A stretch of DNA of 64,000 bases, from the NCBI GenBank assembly GCA_023846275.1, contig CM043872.1:29564670-29628669 (forward strand). The letters run 5' to 3'. The stretch comes from Vanilla planifolia (taxonomy: Eukaryota; Streptophyta; Magnoliopsida; Asparagales; Orchidaceae). The position numbers and the translations under genes were made by a program. The notes below the pieces were generated by a model. It ran no database searches, was not told the DNA's origin, and was given only the letters and a program-made list of their open reading frames with translations. Positions 37,628 through 49,950 of the stretch are shown in pieces (within the stretch, counting starts at the first letter, position 1; each line of letters opens with the position of its first letter).

Positions 37628-40019
37628 GTTCTAATGATGTAATATAGGCTATCAAATGGTCAAATCACCTACTGCTGAAGTTTTCTTGCCATTATAAAGC
37701 CAAGAAGACAAATACAGTGCAGTTTCGAAAAACTGGATAAATACACAGAAACTGCCTGATTTGCTTACCTAAGTACACGATCATAATTTGATATTTGATA
37801 AATCCCAAACAACATCATTTACGCTATGTTTTTTATTAAGTGAAATAAAAGAAGGAAAATCGTAAAAAAATGCAAAGCTAAAAAAATAATGATATTATGC
37901 TTAGCTTGTTTGCTTGTACGATGAACTTGACATACGTTTTAGTTTTAATTTTACAACTTTATATCAATACCAGAGTTGACTACAGTTTAAAGATAAAAAG
38001 TTGTCCATTCAAACTTTCTCTAGAATGTGATAAGAATTGTTGAAGAAAGTTTAATAAGCAAAACAATACCATTGGTAACTGAAATTCTTCATGACTTCAT
38101 TGAGAACTAACAACATAAGTAAAATTGTGATGACAAATCAATTCCATTCACCCAATGAAAAGGAAAGCTTTTCTATGCAATTAGCTTGATAAGCTACTGA
38201 AAATCAGTATCAAACTGAATTGGACTATGGTAATGTAAAAAATATGCATGCACTAAAAATTGACATACGATATTAATAATATTGTGCAATAGAAAATATA
38301 GAAGCATAACTTCTATAGAATGGTGAATACCAACAAAGAGACAATCAATAACAAGTAGACAAGAACACCTGTGGGCACTAAAGAATAAAAAACAACCTGT
38401 ACGGCAGCTGATTTAGAAAATTCTGCAACGTCTGTTCTTGTTTGTTTCTAGTACATTTGTATTACTCCAACACAAAAAGGATACGCTCTAAAAGCAGAAC
38501 ACCTATTAGAGGAAGCAAACATGGACAATTGATTACCTTTTTTTCAAACTAGAATCAAGGTTAATGTAGTTTTCATTAACAAAGTTTTCCAAAATGTTAA
38601 ATTTCCCAAAAGAATGAGCTCAATGCATATAATGAGACACCTTGTAGATGTCATAGGAAAAAAAATACCATATTATCAAATCATCAACCTAAGCAAAAAC
38701 TATAGCAGGGCAAATTATACAATAAATTAAAGCTTCTTAAACATCAAAAGTGCTTTGACTCAAAAAAAGAATCAGTTAAACAAAGGTTGTAAAATATAAT
38801 CCTTACAGATCACAACTTAATTTGGAGAGATAAATAGCCAATCAATTAAAAGTGAATTAAATTAATTAAATTTCCTTCAGCTAGAAGTTTCTACATCATG
38901 ATCAAGCTTCTAACATTGTTGACCAAACAAATGAAGGATCCATGAATAAAATAATCACAACTTAAACCATTCTATTCTAGTTTATAAAAACATTATGAAA
39001 CAAAGATGACAAGAAATTTGAATAAAAAAATCAATAACTCTACTTCAAAACACCCTCTTATCAAGTAACTTAGACTTCATCCCTATTCGTTGCAATCATT
39101 GTAAGTACAATTACAGTCCTTCACAAATTTGCAACCAATTTCTTCAAACATTCCCAAATAATCTAACCTTATTCACTTGGTATAGAATTTGCATGACTTA
39201 TTTCATACTATTACTTAGTAAATATATTCTATAGAATATATAAGTTTTTTTTCCTGTACTTTGGTGCATAAAATGAGAGAAAGGTTAGCTCAAAGTTGAA
39301 AATTAAGTATATTGGCAGACTTGAATGTATAATTAAGTGGCATTTACGAGTAATTGTAAGCTTCAATGAATGTACATCTAATGGTTCACAAGGCCAATTT
39401 AAGTCCCCAATTTATTTGACTTGGATTTACAATGTGATATCAAAACCAAATTTGGCTTGAACCATATGGTTTCATGTAGTATGTAACTCACAGTTTTTTA
39501 AGAAGGTAAAGGGACTTGTTAAGCACACAAAGTATTTCAATGTGACTAACTCCTGCTAAGCATGGAACTCAATCATACTAATAAGCTTCCATTAAACCAC
39601 TTAGTATTCAAGTGGTTAGTACATGGCTTTTGTTTGCCAACCACTGATTTATCTATAAAGTATTCTCATTTTGAGCCCTTGATAAAAAATCTTCTTTTTC
39701 AAGTCACAACAATGAAAGTTAAAATGTGAAAAATGAAGAGAAACTAAGAGAAAAAAGGAAGAAAAATAAAGACTTTGTCACAAGAAGATTGAATTTTATA
39801 AAAAGCTTTTCTTTAAAGGGTTCTAAACTCACAAAATTTTGAATGTATAGAGTTTTAAATTACATAAGTTTGAATTATTTTATATATTATTTTACTCTTT
39901 ATATAGAAGTTTAGATATAATATTTTATTACAAAATATATAATATTAGAATTTTCAAAAAAACATGTGATAAATCATAAATTCTACAAATTCCATGCCTA
40001 ATGACCTAGATGCTTGCGT

Positions 40020-40290
40020 GAATGTGCATCGCCCACCCATGCTAGCACTGTTCATGCACGTGGGTACTGTTCCCACACGTGGACAATCCCTACGATTTGA
40101 CACACGCACACGTACAACGTGCACGTGCACCATTCAATGCGGTCACCATGCAAGCATTTGGTGCGCCACTCCTATTCGTACACTTGCCAGTGCCTTTACG
40201 GTGTTACGTGATCTTTGAGCTGCAACGTGTGCTTTGGCATGCTTGCAGCGAGCCAACGAGCATGGCTCTTATTACTTTGTGCTACAACAA
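40020..40290. promoter_or_regulatory. GC-rich island with three G-boxes
   Basis: Three CACGTG hexamers occur at 40057-40062, 40076-40081 and 40122-40127. The first two sit in an imperfect 20-bp direct repeat of the form ACTGTTC-N-CACGTGG. The third is the centre of a 12-bp perfect palindrome, GTGCACGTGCAC. The island stands out from its AT-rich surroundings and is far from any gene start I can identify (nearest annotated ends are 37627 and 45601). It could be the regulatory part of an LTR or MITE, or a distal element. Confidence 0.4.
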
Positions 40291-42318
40291 CGATTTTTAG
40301 CGTTTTGTCTCCTCTGATTTTTTTCATGATTGGATTCAAAGAACCTAGAATTGAGCACATCGTCAACCATCCATAGTGGAGAAAATTCAATTGTACTAAA
40401 AAAGAATCACGAGCTTTGAAGTTAAAGAAAACATGTGAAAAATAGTCTTATTTGAGGAGGAAATTATTAAGCATGGCTAGTTCCTACATAAGGTTAAGCA
40501 TAATGAAAGTGCCTTCATATGTAATTAAATGACACTACTCATAGGCTTAAGCTTTTGATTCCATTAGCATTCTATCTAATAATGAATACTTGTTTCCTAA
40601 TTGATTCAATTACCATGACAAATTTTATTTAGAAATACAATTTATCTTTTACTATTGAAACATTTCACAAAATTACAAGTTTATACATATTTTTCCAGAA
40701 AACTTATTCACAAATCATGCTATAAAGGGAGATAAGCAGCCAAAATTATGGTTGACAAAGCTTCAAGATTAATGGTGTCAAATTAACTAACATTCATTTA
40801 AAATTGTGAGCCTACCTAAATTAAAGTCCTTGTGTGGTTAATGTGTACCCACTTTAGGCCATATAATTTTGATCACCATCCAAATTTCAAAAACATAATA
40901 TAACAACCACATATAATTATGAGAAAATTGTTAGTTTCCTTGTGACTATGAAATTATTGATAGCTTGGATTTAATGCCTTATAAGAGTATAAACATTTCA
41001 TAAAAGAGTGGCTTGCTCTTGAAATGTGTTGATTTCCCCTTCAACAAGAGTTATTGTTCTATTATTCATTATAAACAAACGAATAAGCATATTCCTTATG
41101 GCCTTATTGCCTATCATCATAACAAATTTATAAGTAAAGAAATAAAAAAAAGAAATAATGTCGAGATATGTAATGCACATCAAAAGTACTAATTTGTTCA
41201 ATTAGTATGCCCTTACAAAGAATAGAGGGTGAATGGTTTGCAACCCATGAACTCGCAAAGCATCTAAAACTAAAAAAATCAATTAAAAATTGCATGAGGT
41301 AGCTAATAAAAAAATTAGAGAGAGAAAGAGAGAAATAGGAATCTAATAGTAAAAAATTAGAAGAAATCTTTCATCAATGAAGAACGAACAAGAGATAATA
41401 AAGATCGACATAAAATAATAACAAAGGACACATACACACTCTGTGCTAGAAAGGTGGCTCATAGCCACTACATAGGGCATGATGAAGTGTCATGATCTTA
41501 ACTTGGCTATACCAAGGAGTCAAATATTCTTTCTATGATGAATTTATTGATAGCATTCTATTGATGAAGATCCCTTAATCAATTTAGTTGGATTTAAAAA
41601 ACATATAATAATAGCTAAATTGTAAAACCAATCAATAAGTGAAACCACCTATTAAAGCATAAACAACATTGAGTTGGACATAAAATGTAGAATAAAATAT
41701 AACAATAATGTGTAGCATATACATAAAACTAAATCATTCCTTAACTTAGAATGAACTAGAGTTCATAACATCCAAAATAAAGTAACCTCAAAGGATCTCC
41801 CTCTTTTTAAATTAAAGCATGAGCAAAAATAATTCATTAATCCAAATATTTTTTTGAAAGAACTAGAATTTTAAACTTTGAGGAAGGACACATATATTCT
41901 TTATTGATCATCTTCACAAAAGTAAAATAACAAGATTTTATTCATTTGATAATGGTTCCATGTTTTCTACTTTGTTTTTATTTTCGGTGCATGATTTGTT
42001 TAGAGAATAAATTTATTTGAAATAAAAGATTAGCAAGTGGGGGAGAGGAGATGGGTATTAGAGCCCAAAACTTAAAGAACAAGGCAAGCCAATTCACCTT
42101 AACCACTTAAAGTTGTATTAATTTGGAAGTCATGGTAGAATGTGCTCCATAAGTAAGAAAGTGTTTTTGAATATCATCATAAGAGGCACCCATCAACATT
42201 TTTATTAACTAATTATCCTTGCTTTGATTCAATTCATGTTGAGATCAATGTTCACAATGAAAATGTTTTGCAAATCAACAATAATGAGAGAATGCAGCAT
42301 TCATAGCCAACAATTAAA

Positions 42319-42341
42319 AGAGAGAGAGAGAGAGAGAGAAT
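42319..42341. repeat. GA dinucleotide microsatellite
   Basis: This is a near-perfect AG repeat of about 11 units in the intergenic region. Confidence 0.9.
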
Positions 42342-42900
42342 AGAAAGAATAAAAGAACCATGTAACAACAATCCAAAAAATGAGAGTAAAAAATAACCCA
42401 AAAAAATGATATGCTTGGGTCATATATAAAAGCCTTATATTAATTTGTCTTGTGAAATGTTGACCAGCTCAAATTGTTGTATAAGCCAAAAAAATGGATT
42501 GGAACTTGACCTAGTTTAAGATTCCTTTCTCAAAAATATAGATACTTATATTCTTTCATTTTCTTGATCCAAAATCCAAGTTGACATAAACAAAATAGGA
42601 CAAATAACCTTGATCTAATCCAATTACATCCCAAACCAATTAAGTGTACACTTCACCTATTTGCATGCAAACAAACATACATATACATATTAGCTTGCAT
42701 GTATTATGTACTATGTATTTGTATATATATGTGTGTGTATGAATATGCATGTATGTATTATTTTGTTTTTATTTTGAGGCAAAAAATCATAATTGAAAAC
42801 ATAATCAATCATAAAAAAACATAATTTTGTGAGTTATACATCTCAAATTTGAAACAAAAGCCTCAGATTTGAGTAACAAACTTTTATAGACAATCCTCAT

Positions 42901-43025
42901 TATATATATATATATGTATATATGTATATGTATATATATGTACATATATATATGTATATATATGTATATATATGTATATGTATGTATATATATGTATATA
43001 TATGTATATATATATATATATATAT
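42901..43025. repeat. AT / TATATG compound microsatellite
   Basis: About 125 bp are made only of TA dinucleotides interrupted by regularly spaced G (TATATG units). A 64-codon ORF rich in Tyr, Ile and Cys that reads through it is an artefact of the repeat. Confidence 0.95.
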
Positions 43026-43599
43026 TATGTATATGTCTATATTATTCTTTTGTAAGTATAACAATGCAAGAAAGTGAATCTAATAATTTTTTTGTATTTG
43101 AAATATAAATTTTGTTTAATAGGCTATTTGAACTTCAATGAAATCTCAATAATTATGTTTTTCAAAGGTTTATTTTTTTCCTTTCTATAAATTCTAAAAT
43201 ATTTTTTCATTATGAATTTAGCTTTCCATTCCTTCATCCCATTGGTCTTTTTAAGATTGGATTTTTTTTAATGTTTTTAGCTCGATTATTTTGTTCATTA
43301 TATCATTTCTACATTTAAAATATTCTTCTCTCTCTATCTATGACAACTATTATAAGAAAATGATCCATCACAATACTAGAATCTTTTAGCACACGATAAG
43401 ACACATTATTGGTACTTTTGTCGCATTGGGTTGAAAACTCACCCATATCAAAAACATTTGATCATTTCTTTTTGATCTTATAGATGTCAATCAACCAAAA
43501 CTTATCTTGCAATCCCTCAAGGGAAAACAAAATCTTTCCATTACGATTAAGAAAGTAGTACCAGACCGTGCGATAACAAGAAGAAGCCCTTTGATTGTT

Positions 43600-43971
43600 T
43601 CATTTGACTACTGCCTCTTTGGTTGCATTTAGGGCATGGTGCCATCCATATGCATCAAGCCATCGTTGAAGCCACATACGTTCCATCCCTCTAGCTCTTC
43701 TTTTCTCGTCCCTATTATCCCGCCCACCCCTTCTCCTTCGAGTACCCAACCTTCTCGTTGTCATCGCAATCGCTCGAACTGTTGATCTCGCTGGCGTGGT
43801 TACAAATCCCTTATATGTTAAAAGCCACCTAAAATCTCCGCTCCAGGTGAGCACTCCATCTCCGATATCCCTACCTTCACCCACTTGGAAAACGTTTCCT
43901 TCCTCGGCGATAAAGACCACATGCACTAGGGCGGGAGCAGAGACAGTTAATGAACCGGTGGTCCCGCCCAT
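43600..43971 (-). CDS. Unidentified GC-rich ORF (hypothetical, 123 residues)
   Basis: An ATG-initiated ORF on the minus strand starts MGGTTGSLTVSAPALVHVVF and contains EEGNVFQVGEGRDIGDG. It has an Arg-rich middle (TTRRLGTRRRRGGRDNRDEK) and ends before AAATGAAAC-like AT-rich DNA. It sits in a block of distinctly higher GC than the surrounding kilobases, as expected for a coding first exon or for a captured gene fragment. I recognise no family. A shorter ORF on the + strand (43796-43981) overlaps it. It may be a real short gene, an exon of an unseen gene, or non-coding. Confidence 0.25.
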   Translation of the reverse strand: MGGTTGSLTVSAPALVHVVFIAEEGNVFQVGEGRDIGDGVLTWSGDFRWLLTYKGFVTTPARSTVRAIAMTTRRLGTRRRRGGRDNRDEKRRARGMERMWLQRWLDAYGWHHALNATKEAVVK

Positions 43972-45600
43972 TCAGACTTGACCACGGTCAACTTCAACGG
44001 TTTTTCTGTAGTGTACAATATTTTTTTAATAAAATATTTTTTATTTTAATTTTTATTTTCTTACCTATACAGCAGAAAACAAAACAACTCTAATCATTTG
44101 AAAAGCAAATAAAAGAAACATAACTCTCTCTTAATAAAAGATGAAAATAGATTATTCAAAAAAAGAATTCTTTATAAGATCTTATTGAGTTGTTAGAACG
44201 AAAAAAAAAGTTTTATCAAATGCTCGAGGTGATAAAAGTAGATGATAGAGGCAATTATAATATAGAGATTTTAACTCTTTATTATAATAATTTTATTTAT
44301 TCTAAATATAATTATAATTGATATATGTAATTAGAATTATCTATTATCAAATTGTATTTTGTTCATAGAAAAAGATATTTTTGTGGTATAATTTAAAGAC
44401 TTTCAAGTTACAAGATTAGTAGATTACAAGTTTAAGAAGAGCTTTCATGGGATGAAGTAATCTCATGAGCGGGCGAAAATAGGATATGACGTATTCATTT
44501 AAAAATATAATCATGACAATACTATTATGAATTGATAGTATCATTTCAAAAGCTTTATTGACTATTACGTTATAATGGTACTTTAGACGATAACATGTTG
44601 ATTGTGGGATCAAGTATATAACAAATTTAAAGTCAAAATATAAATATTAAGATATTTAAAATGATAGATTTGAAAGTTACATATAAAGTTCTTTGAATGA
44701 GAATATATAGATATAAAATTAAAGAGATTTTATAGATAAATCATCGAGCACAAATAAATAGTATAAGGAGCCTATTGTTAATCATGATTTATACTGCTAC
44801 ATATTTTTTTATGTAGAAACAATTGTTAGTTTAAAACATGTTGACAAAGATGGTGTCATCATTAAGCTAAAATTTTATTTCATCAAAATAGCATATCTCA
44901 TTGAAGATATGCATGAAAGAGATTGATTTCTAAAGCATGATATTGTTGACTTGTTCAATCACTTAGAAATTGTTAGTGGCATAACTTGATCATATTAAGA
45001 AGGCTCTTGCACACTCGATTAAACACAAATTTTAGTTCATAGATATATTCATAGTATATAAAAAGTTATGAAAACTTTACAAGTGAAAGAACCAAGCTAT
45101 AAAGCATACATCTATGAAATGAGCTCCGATTGAAAAATCTTATTACGACATACTTAGCGATAAGCAATGACAAGAAGTTACGAAAAGCAAGAGGACAAAT
45201 AAGTATAATGTAGCCATTTATTGGAGTTAACTATAGCTTGTTAGCATGATGTGCTCATAACAAAACATGTAAAGGTGTTGTGTATGTTTATAGAACTTAC
45301 AATATTAGATATTCTTCATCAAATTCATCAACAACAAACACAAAAAATATTCATCTTGGAATACAATGAAATCTGCCTTTGTGGGCTTCCCATGCATTGG
45401 TCAAGCCATTTTTCAAACATAAAATGATATAAAATGATGAATTAGAGTTCATTTTGAACAAAATAAATGCTGATTTGTTAACTTGAGCATGAGTTGCATA
45501 GCAATCAACCAATCCTTTAGCTTTTGCTTTGCAACTCACCCTCCTACATATGCCTTCAGAAAGAAACCAACAAATGTTTAATTGTTGAAGAAATGAAGCC

Positions 45601-48600
45601 TCAAACCACAGTGGTGACTGGCTCTACTAACTGTGTGAAGTGCTGGCTTTGGTAAGCCTCTTGAAGTAACTCATGATCATCCCAGTTGTCGCGATAGTCT
45701 TCCAGGTTTGCATCAGAGTTTCTCAAAGATGACAGGCACAGCTCTTTTCTCCACTCTTCCAAGTGTGGAAAATCACAGTTGTCTCCAAATTTGTCACAGT
45801 ACTGCCATCCAAATGCAAGAATGGTGAATTATTGCTGAACTAATAATAAGAAGATTTCTTATTTGTATGTCTCAACAATATAATATCAGCACAGCAGTTT
45901 TAATGATATTTACATTTTATTGTCCCTAAAACCACTGCTATATGGAATTCTGTTAAAATATCAGCTTCATGTTTTGTCTTAGCAACAAAATCTATAGTAC
46001 ATCATTAGCGGAGATATTAGCATTTACATTTTACTTCAAGCTAGTTTGTGAAATTTAGGAATGCTGCAAATTGTTCCGGTTAATTTGTTGTTTATGCCTA
46101 TGGAAAGCAACAGTAGAACTATTTATCAAAATTTTTTTATCCTGTTCAAAATGAATGCTATCATGACTATGCAAAGTTTGTCAATGCATTAAAGGTTCCC
46201 TTTGATAAAAAAAAATGCATATGAGGGCGAGGCACTTTACAGTTTACTCTTGAGAGAGTTGCACCATATCGGCTTTACATGTCAGCTTTGTCAAACCATA
46301 TTGTTTGTGTCACTCCTATGGGCTTTATTGCATCACTTGATTCCAATTGAATCACAATTGATTCTAATACCACTTAATGAGGAAAATATTTCGAATGAGG
46401 ATCGAATGACTAAACATTTATTTACGTAGTATCTAATAAGCTAAAAACTTGAGCATATAAACAAATATTGTATTAATTGTAAATTAAAATTCTAACATCA
46501 TATTTGGCTCATAATTTAAGAGTAAATCATATCTAATGTGTACTAAAAAAAAATCTTTCAAGTAAAAACTTCATCTATATTATCCGCACACCCTCCTTTT
46601 AACTATAAAATATTCTGACAAATTGAGTCAAGTATATCAAACATCAAGGATGCCAACATTCTCCATCACATTTTTTCTATTTTGTGTGAGTTACGCCTAT
46701 TACTCCACCATGAAAGACATATGCCGATCAGTCGAATAAATCCTATGCAACTCCAATGGAGCTCACGAACTATCAAATATCATTCGCACGTCAATAATTT
46801 CTCATCCATATGAAGGTGTCATATGAGTTTACCAAAGTTCTACTCAACCATAATAGAAACCAATTTTATGAGAATTGTACTACATTTGTCTTATCATATC
46901 AATTCGACAACACGACAACTATTCTACTACACTATTAATCTAGTTGCATTACTTGATCATAATTGAACCACGTCTGACTTTGATACACCTTGTTAAAAGA
47001 GTTGTATCAAGTAACAATCAAAACTAAGCCCAATATATATTTTAAGTCAAGATCCAATAAACTAAAACCGTAAGCTTATAGGTAAAAACCACTAATGTTA
47101 GACATGAATAGGTCTTACATCATGATCAAGGAAGGGGTGAAATGCATGAAGAACAAGTACAAAAAAAGATCCTAAATGCAACGTCAACATATGCACTATA
47201 TGCCCATCACAAGGAGTACAACAAGAAGAAACGTGAAACCCATTTAAAACTAGTTTTTGGCTAACCCAAACTAAATTGTATTTAAAGTTTTAACACCATA
47301 TTTAACTCATAATATATTACTAAACCAAATCTTACTATCATAGCATTTACATAACAAACCTAATATTTTAATGATTGTCAAAGAAAAGCCATGTTTTCAA
47401 CAACAGATATTACAAAAAAACTCACTTTATATTTTATCCTAGAAGCAGAGCTAAAAATGTATAATGGAAAAATTATAAGGAAAAAAATTAGTTCTATAGC
47501 ATTAAACACTCTCATATAAGCTTATTTCCAAGCCCATTCTTGCAACCAATGCGTTATGCCACTTTTTGCATCAGTACTTTAATTATCAATGACAGCTTGA
47601 TATTAATAGGATGAAGAAACTGTTTTACCTCAAAATTTGCTATATCATGCGTGTTGTGCCTTGGAATGCCATCAAGGTCTCTTGAGTGGTAGAACTCCTC
47701 TATAGTCTTCATCATCTCTTCCCAAGATGGAAGTCTCCTCTTGCTTGACAGCACTTGAGCTATCCATATTGCTTGAGATTCAAAGAAGGGAAACCCAATA
47801 ATCTACAACAAAGCTAGGATTTGATGGCAAGCATAAAAAAAACCCATTTTATTTGACATTAATTACTTAAAACGTCTGGATCTCACCTTTCTTGGAATAC
47901 CCACGAAGGAGAGAGAGGGGGCGAGTGAGGGTGGGAACGTATGCTCATACAATGGACCAACTCGATCATCATCAACTACCACTGTTCCTTTAGTGTCAAG
48001 GAATGGAAAAGAATAGGAATACCTTCAAAGCAAGGCAGTACACAGCCATCAGTTGTCGGCATTTGAATCATTAAAAGTTAAGTTATTCCTTAGTTGCAGA
48101 GCAGCTTTGTTCTCACCCAGTGCAGTATATAATAGTATCTGCAGCAATCGAAGAGCCATCCCGAAATAGAACTCGTCCATCTTCATAAAGTGTGTCTATC
48201 TGCACTTGCCATGCGTTTTCCAATCTAAGTCCCAAAAAAATCAACTTTTTGAATAACAATGCACTTACGATACTTTACATCTTTGATAATTTAGTCTTTA
48301 TGGGATGATAATTGTGTTTTATAAAAACAAATCCATTGTCAATTGCTTTACTAAACCTGTGGGTGTAAATGCAAGCTTTCGTGTTTAGCAATCACTTTAG
48401 AAAGGCCTTCGCTGACTTCAAGGGACTTGGCACTAAGATGAACCTCCTTTGCAACTTTCACAAGTTCCATAGAAATGTCCTGCCCGCTCATGGAGTTCCC
48501 TACCACCACAACAACCTGCTTGTTAATCAAAATTCATGTTATGAACTACTTAGAATGCAAATAACATCAACAAAAAAGAAATCTTGTGGACCTCATTGTT

Positions 48601-49280
48601 GAATGGTTCGGGAAATCTGTAGACATGGCTATGCAATTGTCTCCCTGTCCATGTATCCATTCCTGAAAAGAAAAAAGCATACATTTAAAAATTTGATGCT
48701 TCAATTGATGGCCGTTATATTCATTGCAATCCAAACATATACCTCTGATAGAAGGCAACCTGGGCAGGGAATAATGCCCATTGGCCACCACAACAGCATC
48801 AAAAATCTCTTCTTTTACCTTCTCCTCCCGCAGTTCTTTGGATCTCACAACCCATCTCATGGAACCATCCATCATCCCTACATACTCCACTCTAGTATTG
48901 AATCTTATCATGTCCCGCAATCCAAAGAAGTTGGTGAAATCCTGCAGGTACAGTAAGAGCTCCCTGTGCCCTGGAAACCTCCTCATATCCCTTCCCTTCT
49001 TTGCGATGAAAGGGAAATCAGTGAAACCCATGGTTTCTCTTGGGGAAGCAAGCCTCAGGGAGTCGTACACGCTGCTGTGGACCTTCAGGGGGGTGAACCT
49101 ACCCAATGGGTCTTCTTCTTCAACGTCGGGTTCCTGCAGCCACTGTCCACCTACGTCGTCCTTCTGTTCAAGAACGACGACCGAGTGACCCTCTTTTCGG
49201 AGCTCCCTTGCCGAAACTAGCCCGGAAGGCCCGGCTCCTATAACGCAGACGTGCTTTGTGGTAATCCTTTCGGAGACCAT
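45601..49280 (-). CDS. Flavin-containing monooxygenase, FMO GS-OX-like
   Basis: This NADPH- and FAD-dependent enzyme S-oxygenates thioethers. The GS-OX group acts on methylthioalkyl glucosinolates in Brassicaceae, and the substrate elsewhere is unknown. Seven minus-strand exons keep frame: 49280-48743, 48662-48592, 48515-48357, 48199-48117, 48022-47887, 47802-47629 and 45801-45601 (TGA). They encode 453 residues, the usual length. The FAD site is GAGPSG (15-20), followed by VVVLEQKDDVGGQW. The FMO signature is WTGRQLHSHVY (184-194). The NADPH site is VVVVVGNSMSGQDIS (204-218). The ATGY-like site is IIYCTGYSYSFPFL. The C-terminal part includes GIPRK, FPFFESQAIWIAQVLS and FPHLEEWRKELC. All introns are GT-AG. 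The start is the first Met ahead of the FAD strand, with a TATA box about 60 bp upstream. The last intron (1.8 kb) carries repeat debris. The gene looks intact. Confidence 0.95.
45802..47628 (-). other. 1.8-kb sixth intron of the FMO gene with LTR-like repeat debris
   Basis: Donor GTAAAA is at 47628 and the acceptor GGCAG ends at 45802 on the minus strand. Two diverged repeats about 600-800 bp apart are visible. One pair is around GCATCACTTGATTC and GCATTACTTGATCA (46328 and 46934). The other is around TCTAACATCATATTTGGCTC and TTTTAACACCATATTTAACT (near 46490 and 47290). The pattern suggests a degraded insertion, but no coding domain is recognisable. Confidence 0.5.
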
Positions 49281-49338
49281 GGCTCGTGCCTGGACGAGAG
49301 CCCTCTGGTTGTGGCATTTCGCTGGAGTTGTCAGTTCA

Positions 49339-49344
49339 TTTATA
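49339..49344 (-). promoter_or_regulatory. TATA box of the FMO gene
   Basis: On the minus strand the sequence CTATAAATG lies about 60 bp upstream of the FMO ATG, a normal plant spacing if the transcript has a short leader. Confidence 0.55.
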
Positions 49345-49470
49345 GATGGTTGGTCGAACAGGAAAAGGAAGAAAAATTTATAAATTTTTTATAACTTTTA
49401 AAAAAATATCAAAAAATATTTAAAAAATTGTTTTTTATAAAAATATTATTTTTTTCAAATAAAATTTAAC

Positions 49471-49950
49471 CATCTATTGAAATATGCTTCACAAACTCAT
49501 AAATTGTATGAAAATTGAATATCTCGTTTTTTTTATTTTTTTAATAAAAATTATGCGATATTTATTATATTGGACAATTTTCTTCGTCAGTATCATAATC
49601 TACAAGATATTAGAAAACCATTAGAAAATTTAAAAAATATATTTTTTTTTATTTTAAAAATTTAAAAAAATTGTTTAATTCAAACAAGTAGAATGTATTT
49701 ATACTTTTCCTAAGATTTTATTTCAATTAGTTTATATAAAAATATTATATTTCATAAATTTTTTTAAAAATTCTTTTGTTAAAACTATCTTTTCAAATAC
49801 GCTTCACACACTCTTGAAAACAAGAAAATAGATTATTGCAACACATTAACTTGAACATCTCTTTTTTCTTTTAATTTTTCTATTAAAATTATGCAGTATT
49901 TATTATATAAAACAATTTTCATCTTTAATATCACCATCTGCAAGAAACTT
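49471..49950. repeat. Diverged tandem duplication upstream of the FMO gene
   Basis: The segment at about 49471-49610 resembles 49794-49950 in the same order: a TTCAAAT block, GCTTCACA-ACTC, GAATATCTC/GAACATCTC, a T-rich run, AAAATTATGC-GTATTTATTATAT, ACAATTTTC-TC, TATCA-ATCT and CAAGA. Spacing is about 325 bp. The duplication covers the distal FMO promoter region. Confidence 0.6.

Larger units (their letters stand above)
37628..45600. other. Gene-poor, repeat-rich intergenic region
   Basis: Eight kilobases of AT-rich DNA lie between the remorin and FMO genes. They contain a G-box-rich island (40.0-40.3 kb), GA and AT microsatellites (42.3 and 42.9 kb) and a GC-rich ORF (43.6-44.0 kb), annotated separately. 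From 37628 to 39990, 40300 to 42300 and 44000 to 45600 I see only AT-rich sequence with no recognisable coding or RNA gene. Confidence 0.6.

Noticed and set aside
42914..43108. 64-codon ORF of Tyr, Ile, Met and Cys
   Set aside because: It is a translation of the AT/TATATG microsatellite.
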